A DNA stretch of 64,000 bases from Nocardia mikamii NBRC 108933 (GCF_001613505.1 NZ_BDCM01000013.1:620001-684000); one strand, 5' to 3'; shown: positions 43,637 through 52,147, counted from the stretch's first letter. A program made the numbers and translations. The notes: generated by a model not told the origin, from the letters alone.

Positions 43637-44305
43637 TCACTCGCCGAGCAGCAGTTCGGCTACGGCCTGTGGGGCCTCGTGCATGGCGTCGTGGCCGGTG
43701 GGGAGGTCGTGCACCAGCCATTCGGGGTCGGCCTTCAGGCGGGTGCGGAGGTCGGCGAAGGGGGTGCGGTCTTCCCAGCCCGAGCAGTAGACGAACTCTC
43801 GGCGCGGGACGCGGGCGAACGCGCCGGTGAGCCGGATCGCCTGCATGAAGGACGCGAGGGGGTGGGGGCGGCGGCGGGGGTCGCCGTTGCCGGGCGGGCG
43901 GACGGCGTAGCCGGTGGTCGCGGCGCCCGCTGCGAGGACCTCGCGGAAGTAGTCGTTCGTTGCGGACCAGCACGATTCGCCGTCGCGGGGGACGTACGCG
44001 TCGAGATGCACCAGGCGGGAGATCCGGCCGCCGGCGCGGTCGGCGGCCGCGGCGATCACCATTCCGCCGTAACTGTGACCGACCAGCGTCACGCCGGTGA
44101 GGTGGGCGCGGTCGAGGAACCGCACGACGTCGCCGGCGTGGGTGTCGAGGGTGGTCGTCGCGACCGTGGCGGCGTCGTCGTCCGGCCGCAGACCGGTCAG
44201 GGTCAGGGCGTGGACGGTGTGACCGGCTCGCTCCAGGAGCGGAACCACCGCCTCGAACGACCAGGAACCCTTCCAACCGCCGGGCACCAAAACGTATGTC
44301 CCCAT
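43637..44305 (-). CDS. Alpha/beta hydrolase
   Basis: 222 residues: MGTYVLVPGGWKGSWSFEAVVPLLERAGH is the salicylate-esterase/hydroxynitrile-lyase-like start. LVGHSYGGMVI holds the nucleophile Ser and LPTGHDAMHEAP the catalytic His, with an Asp likely near DAYVPRDG or the later SGWEDRTPF. ATG 44305 starts at the first strand. It is in the same orientation as mgtE and separated from it by about 180 bases. Substrate unknown. Confidence 0.88.
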   Translation of the reverse strand: MGTYVLVPGGWKGSWSFEAVVPLLERAGHTVHALTLTGLRPDDDAATVATTTLDTHAGDVVRFLDRAHLTGVTLVGHSYGGMVIAAAADRAGGRISRLVHLDAYVPRDGESCWSATNDYFREVLAAGAATTGYAVRPPGNGDPRRRPHPLASFMQAIRLTGAFARVPRREFVYCSGWEDRTPFADLRTRLKADPEWLVHDLPTGHDAMHEAPQAVAELLLGE

Positions 44306-44483
44306 GTTCTTTTCCCACTTTCTCCAGCCACGGAGTCGAGGCACTCCGCCTCGATCACTTCGCGTGGAGACAGTCTCACCGGCGGGGAGTATGGCTTGCT
44401 ACCGATAGAAAGCCATTCGGTACCTGTTCGACGCCAACCTCGCCGGGTGCCCCGCATCTGCTCCCGAAGTGCGCGGTTCCGGC

Positions 44484-45950
44484 TCAGATCCCCAGTACGA
44501 GCTTCGCGGTCGTGAAGTAGATGATCAGCCCGGTCGCATCGACCAGCGTCGTCACCATGGGCGCGGAGATGACCGCCGGGTCGATGCGTAATTTCTTGGC
44601 CAGCAACGGCATCGTGCCGCCGATGGTCGCGGCCCAGCCACAGATGATCACCAGGGTGATGCCGACGACCAGTGCGATCTGCGCGCCGACGAACGCCGCG
44701 CCGATGACCGTGCCGACCACCGCGAGCATCGAGCCCAGCACCAATCCGACCCGGCATTCGCGCCAAATGACCTTCAGCAGATCCGATACCCGCACCTCGC
44801 CGACGGCCAAGGCCCGCACGCACGAGGTCGCCGCCTGCGCACCGGCATTGCCGCCCGCGCCGATCAGCAGCGGAATGAACAGCGCCAGATTCGCGGCCTG
44901 GGCCAGCGTCGCCTCGAACGCGTCGGTGACCGTGACCGTCAGGGTGGCCGCGACCAGCAGCAACAGCAACCACATCGCGCGGTAGCGGGCCAGCTGGAAT
45001 ACACCGGCGGCCATATAGTGCCCGGACCAGGGGCTGGCACCGGCCTGCCGCGCCATATCCTCGCTGTCGGCGGCCTCGATGACCTCGACCGCGTCGTCGA
45101 TGGTCAGCAGTCCGACCAGCCGATCCTCACTGTCGACGACCGGCAGGTTGATCAGGTTGGTCTCGCGCATGAGCCGCGCCGCCTTCTCCGCGGCATCGGT
45201 CGCCCGGGCGAAAACCGGTGCGGTGACGACGAGTTCGGTCAGCATCGTGGCGGGATCACTGAGGACGAGTTCACGCATCTCGACCACGCCGGTGAGCCGG
45301 CGACCGCCGTCCACCACCGGCAGGGTGTACACGGTCTCGGCGTGCGCGCCCTTGGCGCGAACCACCCGCAGCGCCTGTTCGACGGTCAGATCACAGTGCA
45401 GCGCAACGACTTCCGGCGTCATATAGCGACCGACCGAACCCTCGGGATAGCCGAGCAGCGCCGCGGTCATCCGGCGTTCGCGCGGGCTCAGCCCGGCCAG
45501 CACCTTCTTCGCGACCGTCGCGGGGGCCTCGCGCAGCATCCGGGCCCGATCATCGGGGTCCATGCCCTCGACCAGTTCCCGGAAGCTCTGATCGCGCATT
45601 CCGGACAGGATCTGCTGCTGGTCGACCGGCTCGAGCTCCTCGAACACCGCCAGCGCCCGGTCCTTGTCGAGCAGCCGGAACGCGATGCCGGCGTGCACGG
45701 CGTCCATGCGCGCGAGCTCGTCGGCGATCCGATGCGGGGCGTGGTCGTCCAGCCAGTTCAGCGCGGCGTCGACGCGGCGGTCGTCGATGAGGTCGCGAAG
45801 CGAGACGTGATCCGAATGCTGTTCGGCGACAGTCGTTTCGGCGGTGGCGGCACCGCAGACCGCCGAATCGGCCGGCACAGGGGTCGCCACGTGTCCGTCA
45901 TCCGGGACATCAGGGCGTGCGGGCGCGGCAAAGAACAGATCGGTCGACAT
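44484..45950 (-). CDS. mgtE: MgtE-type magnesium transporter
   Basis: 488 residues: an N-terminal superhelical domain (residues ~45-160, EELEPVDQQQILSGM, VEGMDPDDRARML), two CBS domains (MTPEVVALHCDLTVEQALRVV; VVTAPVFARATDAAEKAARLM, NLINLPVVDSEDRLVGL), and five membrane helices including LFIPLLIGAGGNAGAQAATSCVRAL, the GNxG selectivity region. It conducts Mg2+ and is gated by Mg2+ bound between the CBS and N domains. ATG 45950 is the family start. No convincing M-box riboswitch was found upstream. Confidence 0.94.
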   Translation of the reverse strand: MSTDLFFAAPARPDVPDDGHVATPVPADSAVCGAATAETTVAEQHSDHVSLRDLIDDRRVDAALNWLDDHAPHRIADELARMDAVHAGIAFRLLDKDRALAVFEELEPVDQQQILSGMRDQSFRELVEGMDPDDRARMLREAPATVAKKVLAGLSPRERRMTAALLGYPEGSVGRYMTPEVVALHCDLTVEQALRVVRAKGAHAETVYTLPVVDGGRRLTGVVEMRELVLSDPATMLTELVVTAPVFARATDAAEKAARLMRETNLINLPVVDSEDRLVGLLTIDDAVEVIEAADSEDMARQAGASPWSGHYMAAGVFQLARYRAMWLLLLLVAATLTVTVTDAFEATLAQAANLALFIPLLIGAGGNAGAQAATSCVRALAVGEVRVSDLLKVIWRECRVGLVLGSMLAVVGTVIGAAFVGAQIALVVGITLVIICGWAATIGGTMPLLAKKLRIDPAVISAPMVTTLVDATGLIIYFTTAKLVLGI

Positions 45951-46258
45951 GACAGAACCTCGGCATACTGCGAGTGGGTACGGGGTCACGGATCACACCG
46001 CGAGGCACCGACCTCGCCACCGAAAGCTCTACCGGCAGAACAGGAGGACGGCGCCGCGCGGCCTTCGACTCGGGGGTTCGCTACGCACAGCCACCCACCT
46101 CCTCATCGCCAGCACTTCACCGTCAGAGAATTTCCGCGCCACCCGGCACCCGCGATAACCTGCACCGTCGCCTGATCATCGCGCGGGCGTACAACGCCTG
46201 GCATGCAGGTTACACCTCAGCGGGCTGCGTTGCCGAACCGCTGAAACCAGTCGCCGCT
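45951..46258. other. 308-base gap with an inverted repeat
   Basis: No supported gene. It holds the mgtE promoter region and the 3' flank of the GIY-YIG gene. TAACCTGCA at 46156-46164 and its complement TGCAGGTTA at 46204-46212 flank 39 bases. This could be a weak terminator or a boundary of inserted DNA. Confidence 0.5.
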
Positions 46259-47023
46259 TCACTCGTCGTTGGTTTTGGCGGCATCCTCGTCGCAGTATCG
46301 GCACGCATCCTTGAAGACGCCTTTGTTCGTGTGATACCGCGTATGAGCACTGCGCCTACTCGAGGGCATCGGCCGACCCTTCCGGACGGCGGACATCTTC
46401 GCCCGAGTCTCGGCACTGGCTGTCCGCCCGAAGTTCGGATTTCCTGCCCCCCTGCGCATCTCCGAAAGACGCCGACGCGATTCTTCCGACATAGCATGGC
46501 CGAATCCCGGGTGCGCGGCGCCGAACTTCCCGAAGTTGGGATTCGCTTCATTCTGAAAAGAGCCTTTGCGTTCCATCGACCATTTCGCACGCTGCGACGC
46601 CGAATGCGTACGCCCGAAAAACGGATTCTCTTCGCCGAAACGACTCACACCCCGACGGCCGGTCGACCGAATCCGCGCGGCCTCCCGCATTTCCGCGGTC
46701 CAGATCACACCAACTGGCCCCAGTCCGCCCTCGCAAAGGTTGAGTAGTGGCTGACCTTCTTTCCGTAGATAAGCGATCCACGCGATCTCAGCGCGTCCCA
46801 GCTCCTGGAGGCCGTATACCCAGTCCAGCACATCCGCAATGACGGCATCTCGGTCCTGTTTGCGCAGCCAGTCGTAAAACGGCGTCTTGCGACCTGCACC
46901 GGCTTCCTTGAGGTGTTGCCGGAGCCGTACATGCTCCGACTTCGTCGTCAACCCTATATAGCGATAGTCGTACTCGGTGCGGAGGCGAACTCCGTAGATG
47001 ACACCGTCTTTCGGCTTACCCAT
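46259..47023 (-). CDS. GIY-YIG nuclease with NUMOD3 repeats (homing-endonuclease-like)
   Basis: 254 residues. The GIY-YIG domain spans about 1-105: GVIYGVRL...DYRYIGLT, the catalytic Arg in VRLRQHLKEA, and the conserved Glu and glycine tail in AEIAWIAYLRKEG...LLNLCEGGLG. NUMOD3-type DNA-binding repeats follow (FGEENPFFGRTHS, NPNFGKFG, NPNFGRTASAETRAKMS). A C-terminal H...H...CRYC cluster could bind zinc. ATG 47023 is preceded by GGGGGG, 36 bases after the nrdE stop, so it is read with the nrd operon. Base composition is visibly lower in GC than in nrdE. This architecture is that of phage and intron homing endonucleases such as I-TevI or Seg proteins. Confidence 0.85.
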   Translation of the reverse strand: MGKPKDGVIYGVRLRTEYDYRYIGLTTKSEHVRLRQHLKEAGAGRKTPFYDWLRKQDRDAVIADVLDWVYGLQELGRAEIAWIAYLRKEGQPLLNLCEGGLGPVGVIWTAEMREAARIRSTGRRGVSRFGEENPFFGRTHSASQRAKWSMERKGSFQNEANPNFGKFGAAHPGFGHAMSEESRRRLSEMRRGAGNPNFGRTASAETRAKMSAVRKGRPMPSSRRSAHTRYHTNKGVFKDACRYCDEDAAKTNDE

Positions 47024-47059
47024 CGAACCCCCCGCATCGAGTCGTCTATGTGCTACACA

Positions 47060-49243
47060 TCACAACATACAGGAAACGCAATTCTCAATTTCAGTCCCTT
47101 GCAGCGCCATCTGCCGGATGCGGATGTAGTACAGGGTCTTGATTCCCTTGCGCCAGGCGTAGATCTGGGCCTTGTTGACGTCGCGGGTGGTGGCGCTGTC
47201 CTTGAAGAACAGCGTCAGCGACAGGCCCTGGTCCACATGCTGGGTGGCCGCGGCGTAGGTGTCGATGATCTTCTCGTAGCCGATGTCGTAGGCGTCGGCG
47301 AAGTAGTCCAGATTGTCGTTGGTCAGGTAGGGAGCCGGGTAGTAGACGCGGCCGATCTTGCCTTCCTTGCGGATCTCGATCTTCGATGCCACCGGGTGGA
47401 TCGAGCTGGTGGAGTGGTTGATGTAGGAGATCGACCCGGTCGGCGGCACCGCCTGCAGGTTCTGGTTGTAGATGCCGTGCTCCATGACCGAGGCCTTCAG
47501 CTCGCGCCAGTCCTCCTGAGTCGGGATGTGCACGCCCGCTTCGGCGAAGATCTCCCGCACGCGGTCGGTCTTCGGCTCCCAAGCCTGTTCGGTGTACTTG
47601 TCGAAGTACTCGCCGCTGGCGTACTTCGATTCCGGGAAACCACCGAAGGCCCTGCCCCGCTCGATGGCGAGCTTGTTGGACGCCCGCACCGCGTGGTAGG
47701 CGACGGTGTAGAAGTAGATGTTGGTGAAGTCCACACCTTCTTCGGATCCGTAGTGGACCCGCTCGCGCGCCAGATACCCGTGCAGGTTCATCTGGCCCAA
47801 GCCGATCGCGTGGGATTCGTTGTTGCCCTGTTCGATCGAGGGCACCGAATAGATGTGGGTCTGATCCGAGACCGCGGTCAGCGCCCGGATCGCGACCTCG
47901 ATGGTCTGCCCGAAATCCGGTGAGTCCATGGCCTTGGCGATATTGAGCGAGCCCAGGTTGCAGGAGATGTCCTTGCCGACCTTCGCGTAGGACAGGTCGT
48001 CGTTGAACACCGACGGCGTGGAGACCTGCAGGATCTCCGAGCACAGGTTGGAGTGGGTGATCTTGCCCTTGATCGGGTTGGCCCGGTTCACCGTGTCCTC
48101 GAACATGATGTAGGGGTAACCGGATTCGAACTGCAGCTCGGCGATGGTCTGGAAGAACTCGCGGGCGTTGATCTTCGACTTGCGGATGCGCTTGTCGTCG
48201 ACCATCTCGTAGTACTTCTCGGTGACGTCGATGTCGGCGAACGGCACACCGTAGATGCGCTCGACGTCGTAGGGCGAGAACAGGTACATGTCCTCGTTCT
48301 TCTTCGCCAGCTCGAAGGTGATGTCGGGAATCACCACACCCAGCGACAGCGTCTTGATGCGGATCTTCTCGTCGGCGTTCTCCCGCTTGGTGTCGAGGAA
48401 GCGGTAGATGTCGGGGTGGTGCGCATGCAGGTACACCGCGCCCGCACCCTGGCGCGCGCCGAGCTGATTGGCGTAGGAGAAGGAGTCCTCGAGCAGCTTC
48501 ATGATGGGGATGACGCCGGAGGACTGGTTCTCGATCTTCTTGATCGGCGCGCCGTGCTCGCGAATGTTGCTCAGCAGCAACGCGACTCCGCCGCCTCGCT
48601 TGGACAGCTGCAGCGCCGAGTTGATGGAGCGCCCGATGGACTCCATGTTGTCCTCGATGCGCAGCAGGAAGCACGAGACCGGTTCGCCGCGCTGCTTCTT
48701 GCCCGAGTTCAGGAACGTGGGGGTGGCCGGCTGGAAGCGGCCGTCGATGATCTCGTCGACGAGCTGCTGCGCGAGGATCTCGTCACCGGCGGCCAGGGTC
48801 AGCGCGACCATGCAGACCCGGTCCTCGAACCGCTCCAGATAGCGCTTTCCGTCGAAGGTCTTCAGCGTGTAGGAGGTGTAGTACTTGAAGGCGCCGAGGA
48901 AGGTCGGGAACCGGAACTTCTTGGCGTAGGCCTGATCGAAGAGCTGCTTCACGAAGGCCCGGCTGTACTGATCCAGTACCTCGGCCTCGTAGTAGTTCTC
49001 CTCCACGAGGTAATCGAGCTTCTCGTCCATGTTGTGGAAGAAGACGGTGTTCTGGTTGACATGCTGCAGGAAGTACTGCCGGGCGGCGGCGACATCCTTG
49101 TCGAACTGGATCTCACCGTTGGGTCCGTACAGATTCAGCATCGCGTTGAGCGCGTGATAGTCCAAGCCCTCGGTCGAGGTCTCGGTGCTGACCGGGCGCT
49201 CTAGGCGGGCCGTCTTTCCGGCCGGTGCTGTTGTCGTTGCCAA
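47060..49243 (-). CDS. nrdE: Class Ib ribonucleotide reductase alpha subunit
   Basis: 727 residues from TTG 49243. Catalytic motifs: TPTFLNSGKKQRGEPVSCFLL (first active-site Cys), SNLCSEILQVSTP (the Asn/Cys/Glu set), CNLGSLNIAK, and the PPTGSISYINHSTSSIHP loop. The C-terminus ENCVSCML carries the CxxC that NrdH reduces. It lacks the N-terminal ATP-cone, as class Ib does. No intein is present: the frame runs unbroken through all motifs. The start overlaps the nrdI end by 43 bases. It is reduced by NrdH and uses the NrdF radical to make dNDPs. Confidence 0.96.
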   Translation of the reverse strand: MATTTAPAGKTARLERPVSTETSTEGLDYHALNAMLNLYGPNGEIQFDKDVAAARQYFLQHVNQNTVFFHNMDEKLDYLVEENYYEAEVLDQYSRAFVKQLFDQAYAKKFRFPTFLGAFKYYTSYTLKTFDGKRYLERFEDRVCMVALTLAAGDEILAQQLVDEIIDGRFQPATPTFLNSGKKQRGEPVSCFLLRIEDNMESIGRSINSALQLSKRGGGVALLLSNIREHGAPIKKIENQSSGVIPIMKLLEDSFSYANQLGARQGAGAVYLHAHHPDIYRFLDTKRENADEKIRIKTLSLGVVIPDITFELAKKNEDMYLFSPYDVERIYGVPFADIDVTEKYYEMVDDKRIRKSKINAREFFQTIAELQFESGYPYIMFEDTVNRANPIKGKITHSNLCSEILQVSTPSVFNDDLSYAKVGKDISCNLGSLNIAKAMDSPDFGQTIEVAIRALTAVSDQTHIYSVPSIEQGNNESHAIGLGQMNLHGYLARERVHYGSEEGVDFTNIYFYTVAYHAVRASNKLAIERGRAFGGFPESKYASGEYFDKYTEQAWEPKTDRVREIFAEAGVHIPTQEDWRELKASVMEHGIYNQNLQAVPPTGSISYINHSTSSIHPVASKIEIRKEGKIGRVYYPAPYLTNDNLDYFADAYDIGYEKIIDTYAAATQHVDQGLSLTLFFKDSATTRDVNKAQIYAWRKGIKTLYYIRIRQMALQGTEIENCVSCML

Positions 49244-49704
49244 AACAATCCCAATCCCTCTCGGACGCGCTCGACGTCCTCGGCGGTTCCCATCAGTTCG
49301 AAGCGATACAGGTACGGCACCCCGCATTTGCGCGAGATCACCTCTCCCGCATAGCAATACGTATCGCCGAAGTTCGTGTTGCCGGCCGCGATCACCCCGC
49401 GCAACAGCGCACGATTATGCGGATCGTTGAGGAATTTCGCCACCTGCCTGGGGACGAATTCCTTGTCCGAACGCCCGGCTGCCCCCTCGCCGCGCTGCGC
49501 GTCGAACACGTGCCGGCCGCCACCGTAGGTGGGGCAGATCAGCACATAGGGCGTGTCGACGCGCAGCGAATCGGCGGTGTGGAGCGGAATGCGAACGGCC
49601 GGCAAACCCAGCCGTTCGACGAAGCGGTGCGTGTTCTCCGAAGCGCTCGAGAAGTAGACCAGAGCGGGCGTCGATTGGGTCCCTTCCCCGGACAACCCAG
49701 CCAT
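49201..49704 (-). CDS. nrdI: NrdI flavodoxin-like protein
   Basis: 167 residues: LVYFSSASENTHRFVERLG (FMN phosphate loop), LICPTYGGGRHVFDAQRGEG, and VIAAGNTNFGDTYCYAGEVI around the flavin. NrdI supplies superoxide or peroxide to assemble the Mn2-Tyr radical of NrdF. ATG 49704 has GGAAGGGGGAG upstream. It lies between nrdH and nrdE, overlapping nrdE. Confidence 0.95.
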   Translation of the reverse strand: MAGLSGEGTQSTPALVYFSSASENTHRFVERLGLPAVRIPLHTADSLRVDTPYVLICPTYGGGRHVFDAQRGEGAAGRSDKEFVPRQVAKFLNDPHNRALLRGVIAAGNTNFGDTYCYAGEVISRKCGVPYLYRFELMGTAEDVERVREGLGLFWQRQQHRPERRPA

Positions 49705-49748
49705 CCCACTCCCCCTTCCCACATCGGACGAACGGTGACCGAAGCGGA

Positions 49749-49982
49749 TCAGGCCGCGGCGGTCACCAGGGACTTGATGCGGTCCGGGCGGAAACCGGAC
49801 CAGTGCTCGTCGCCGGCGACGACGACGGGGGCCTGCAGATATCCCAGCGCCATCACGTAGTCGCGGGCCTCGGGGTTCTCGGAGATATCGACGACGTCGT
49901 ACTCCACACCGGCCTTGTCGAGCGCGCGGTAGGTGGCGTTGCACTGGACACAAGCGGGCTTGGTGTAGACCGTGATACTCAT
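49749..49982 (-). CDS. nrdH: Glutaredoxin-like protein NrdH
   Basis: 77 residues: MSITVYTKPACVQCNATYRALDKAG with active-site CVQC, then QAPVVVAGDEHWSGFRPDRI, the WSGFRP motif specific to NrdH. It donates electrons from thioredoxin reductase to NrdE. First gene of the nrdHIE operon. Confidence 0.97.
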   Translation of the reverse strand: MSITVYTKPACVQCNATYRALDKAGVEYDVVDISENPEARDYVMALGYLQAPVVVAGDEHWSGFRPDRIKSLVTAAA

Positions 49983-50161
49983 GGGTGACCCTCTCTCCTT
50001 GCCTTATCCGATGCAGCCTTGAATCGGTACGCCATCTGCTGTGAGCATCCGTACTGAGCACGATCCATCTGGTACTGCGCAAACCCCTGGAAGTAGGGGC
50101 ACCACCGGCGATCACACGGTGATGATCGGCTCGGAGTTCGTCTCTCCTTCCAGCGCTCAAG

Positions 50162-50209
50162 ACACTACACCTAGTGGCCGACAGTTTCCTACGACACGAC
50201 ATGTTGCGA
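50162..50209. promoter_or_regulatory. Tandem NrdR-like boxes upstream of nrdH
   Basis: Box 1, ACACTACACCTAGTGG (50162-50177), is nearly the same as box 1 of nrdF. Box 2, ACACGACATGTTGCGA (50194-50209), is a weaker match. Centres are again 32 bases apart, as at nrdF. The shared layout supports common NrdR control of both units. Confidence 0.78.
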
Positions 50210-50389
50210 ACCACAAAGATGAAATTCGACGGCGGTAAGTACCAGGACAGTCGATTCGCAACCCGACACGACAGTGGCGCAGATCACGATTTCATGTCCA
50301 GCTCTTTCTCAGCAAACCCACTGCCACCTTTGGTCACATCGGTCACGCGGACCTCAACATGCCCACTGCGACACGCCCGAAACAGGCGA

Positions 50390-50423
50390 GTGCCGCGCCC
50401 GTTCCAGAGAACGAACGCGGCAC
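50390..50423 (-). terminator. Terminator after the L36 gene
   Basis: GTGCCGCG (50390-50397) pairs with CGCGGCAC (50416-50423), and an inner CGTTC/GAACG stem closes on a CAGA loop. It lies 39 bases beyond the L36 stop. Confidence 0.6.
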
Positions 50424-50461
50424 CCCGCCAGTCTTGTCCGGCGTGTCGGCGCTGGGCCGGA

Positions 50462-50584
50462 TCAGCCCTGGCGGACCTTGAACCGCGGCTCCTTCTTGTT
50501 GATCACATAGGTCTTGCCACGGCGTCGCACCACCTGGGCGCCCGGCTTGTCCTTCAATGAACGCAGCGAGTTCCGCACCTTCAT
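50462..50584 (-). CDS. rpmJ: 50S ribosomal protein L36, zinc-independent type
   Basis: 40 codons: MKVRNSLRSLKDKPGAQVVR, then RRGKTYVINKKEPRFKVRQG. Too short for routine gene finding but a full match to L36 of the alternative (type B, YkgO) form. The cysteines and histidine of the zinc-ribbon form are replaced, so it does not hold zinc. AGGAGG precedes the ATG. Such paralogues replace the zinc form when zinc is scarce and sets zinc free. A Zur-like operator directly upstream agrees. The normal rpmJ is expected in the ribosomal cluster elsewhere. Confidence 0.93.
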   Translation of the reverse strand: MKVRNSLRSLKDKPGAQVVRRRGKTYVINKKEPRFKVRQG

Positions 50585-50597
50585 GACGACCTCCTAG

Positions 50598-50612
50598 TGG
50601 AAATGGTTTTCA
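50598..50612. promoter_or_regulatory. Zur-like operator for the L36 gene
   Basis: TGGAAATGGTTTTCA is an imperfect 15-base palindrome close to the actinobacterial Zur pattern TGAAAATNATTTTCA. It ends 14 bases before the start codon, next to the AGGAGG, where a repressor would block transcription. Confidence 0.7.
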
Positions 50613-50747
50613 TATCCTATAGAGCCGTATGCCACGGCCGTTAGGACGCTCGTCACGTCGCCCGGCCGATGACCGCCCCAACGCCGCCGAGGGGCCGCAC
50701 CGTCGGGTGCGACCCCTCGAAAGCTCGAGCCGGTTACCGCCTCACGC

Positions 50748-51311
50748 TCAGGCGTTGACCGATTCCCGCGCGGCGACCAGTTCGGTGATCGCGGCGGCGA
50801 GCTGGGTCAGAGCCTCGGCGTCCTCGCGCGGATGAGCCTCGCCGAAGCGCTGGCCGATGGTGCCGAAGTGCAGGTGCGCGCTCTCCACGACGGCGCCACC
50901 GGCCACCCCGACCGCCTTCACCGTGTCACCGTGCGCCCACTTCGCGGCGTTCTGGCTGATCGAGGCGCTGATCACGGCGACCGGCTTGCCCTTGATGGAA
51001 CCCGCGCCGTAGGGGCGGGAGGCCCAGTCGATGGCGTTCTTGAGCACGGCCGGAATGGTGCCGTTGTATTCGGGAACGAACAGCACCAGCGCGTCGGCGG
51101 CAGCGACGGCATCACGCAGCGCCTGCGCCGGCGCGGGCACCTGACCCGATACGTCGATGTCCTCGTTGTAGAAAGGAATATTCCCGAGATCGTCGTAGAT
51201 ATCGACCTCGACACCTTCCGGTGCGGTCTGGGCGGCGGCCTCGGCCAGCTGCCGGTTGATCGAACCGGCACGCAAGCTGCCGACGAGAGCCAGAATGCGA
51301 GTCTGTGACAT
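50748..51311 (-). CDS. NADPH-dependent FMN reductase family protein
   Basis: 187 residues, flavodoxin-like: ILALVGSLRAGSINRQLAEAA, VLFVPEYNGTIPAVLKNAIDWASRP (family signature PEYNGxxPxxLKNAIDW), and GKPVAVISASI. It reduces FMN, quinones or azo dyes with NADPH. ATG 51311 has AAGGAG upstream. It is divergent from a TetR gene, its probable regulator. Confidence 0.92.
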   Translation of the reverse strand: MSQTRILALVGSLRAGSINRQLAEAAAQTAPEGVEVDIYDDLGNIPFYNEDIDVSGQVPAPAQALRDAVAAADALVLFVPEYNGTIPAVLKNAIDWASRPYGAGSIKGKPVAVISASISQNAAKWAHGDTVKAVGVAGGAVVESAHLHFGTIGQRFGEAHPREDAEALTQLAAAITELVAARESVNA

Positions 51312-51412
51312 GATCACTCCTTGTGCGGTGGGGCGGCGGTGGCTTCCGCTTTCACGACACGTTAACCGGACTACGGTCCGCTTTCATTCCCGGGTCATGG
51401 GGTAACCGAACT

Positions 51413-52147
51413 GTGAACTGCGACACTCCGGATTCGCCGCCATCGAATTCGTCCCATTCGTCCGATCCGCACGCCTCGGATCCGGTCTTCCCCGCGGCGC
51501 CACGTCCCGGCACGCTGCCGCTGGAGGCCGTGGCCATCGAACTGCCGCCGTCCGCGATCACCACCGCGCTGCCGGTGGCCGAACACTCCGAGCGCAGCGA
51601 TGCCGTACGCAATCGGCAACTACTGCTCGACGCCGCCGAGGAACTGGTCCGCGAATTCGGCGCCGACGGCGTCACGATGGACGCCGTCGCCAGACGCGCG
51701 GGCGTCGGCAAGGGCACCGTGTTCCGTCGATTCGGCAATCGCTCCGGTCTCATGCTGGCGCTGCTCGACCAGTCCGAGCAGAAACTGCAGGCGGCGTTCA
51801 TGTTCGGGCCGCCGCCACTGGGCCCGGGCGCTCCGCCGCTGCAGCGGCTGATCGCCTACGGACGCGCCCGCCTGGCCGGCATCGAGGTGGAGGGCGAAAT
51901 GCGCCGCGCCGCCGACGAATCCGGCCGCTACGCCAGCGCGCCGTACAACATCTCGAAAACTCATGTCTCGCTGCTGCTTCGGCAGCTCGAGGTGGGTGGC
52001 GATATCGCGCTGACGGCCGACACACTGCTGGCCATCCTCGACGCCGGCCTGGTTCTGCATCAACTGCGGGTCCTGGGTTATCGGCCCGAACAGATCGCCG
52101 ACCACTGGGAAAACGTGGTGCGCGCACTCGTGGCACCCGCCCAGTAG
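51413..52147 (+). CDS. TetR-family transcriptional regulator
   Basis: 244 residues from GTG 51413; a longer frame to 51323 would overlap the divergent promoter. The first 60 residues are Pro/Ser-rich and disordered. The helix-turn-helix follows (NRQLLLDAAEELVREFGADGVTMDAVARRAGVGKGTVFRRFGNRSGL) with a TetR_C ligand domain. It likely represses the adjacent FMN reductase gene. Its stop is 11 bases before nadE. Confidence 0.88.
   Translation: MNCDTPDSPPSNSSHSSDPHASDPVFPAAPRPGTLPLEAVAIELPPSAITTALPVAEHSERSDAVRNRQLLLDAAEELVREFGADGVTMDAVARRAGVGKGTVFRRFGNRSGLMLALLDQSEQKLQAAFMFGPPPLGPGAPPLQRLIAYGRARLAGIEVEGEMRRAADESGRYASAPYNISKTHVSLLLRQLEVGGDIALTADTLLAILDAGLVLHQLRVLGYRPEQIADHWENVVRALVAPAQ

Larger units (their letters stand above)
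49983..50461. other. 479-base nrdH leader/promoter gap
   Basis: No gene is supported. The gap contains the NrdR-like boxes for nrdHIE and the terminator of the L36 gene, both listed separately. Small frames here lack ribosome sites and protein-like composition. Confidence 0.6.

Noticed and set aside
45951..46120. Possible magnesium (M-box) riboswitch before mgtE, prompted by GAAAGCTCTACCGG at about 46020
   Set aside because: The string resembling the M-box 3' end is on the plus strand, opposite to mgtE, and none of the other conserved M-box segments is present on either strand.
47060..49243. Intein or intron in nrdE, expected because of the nearby GIY-YIG gene
   Set aside because: The nrdE frame runs continuously through all catalytic motifs at normal class Ib length, with no splice-block or HINT motifs.
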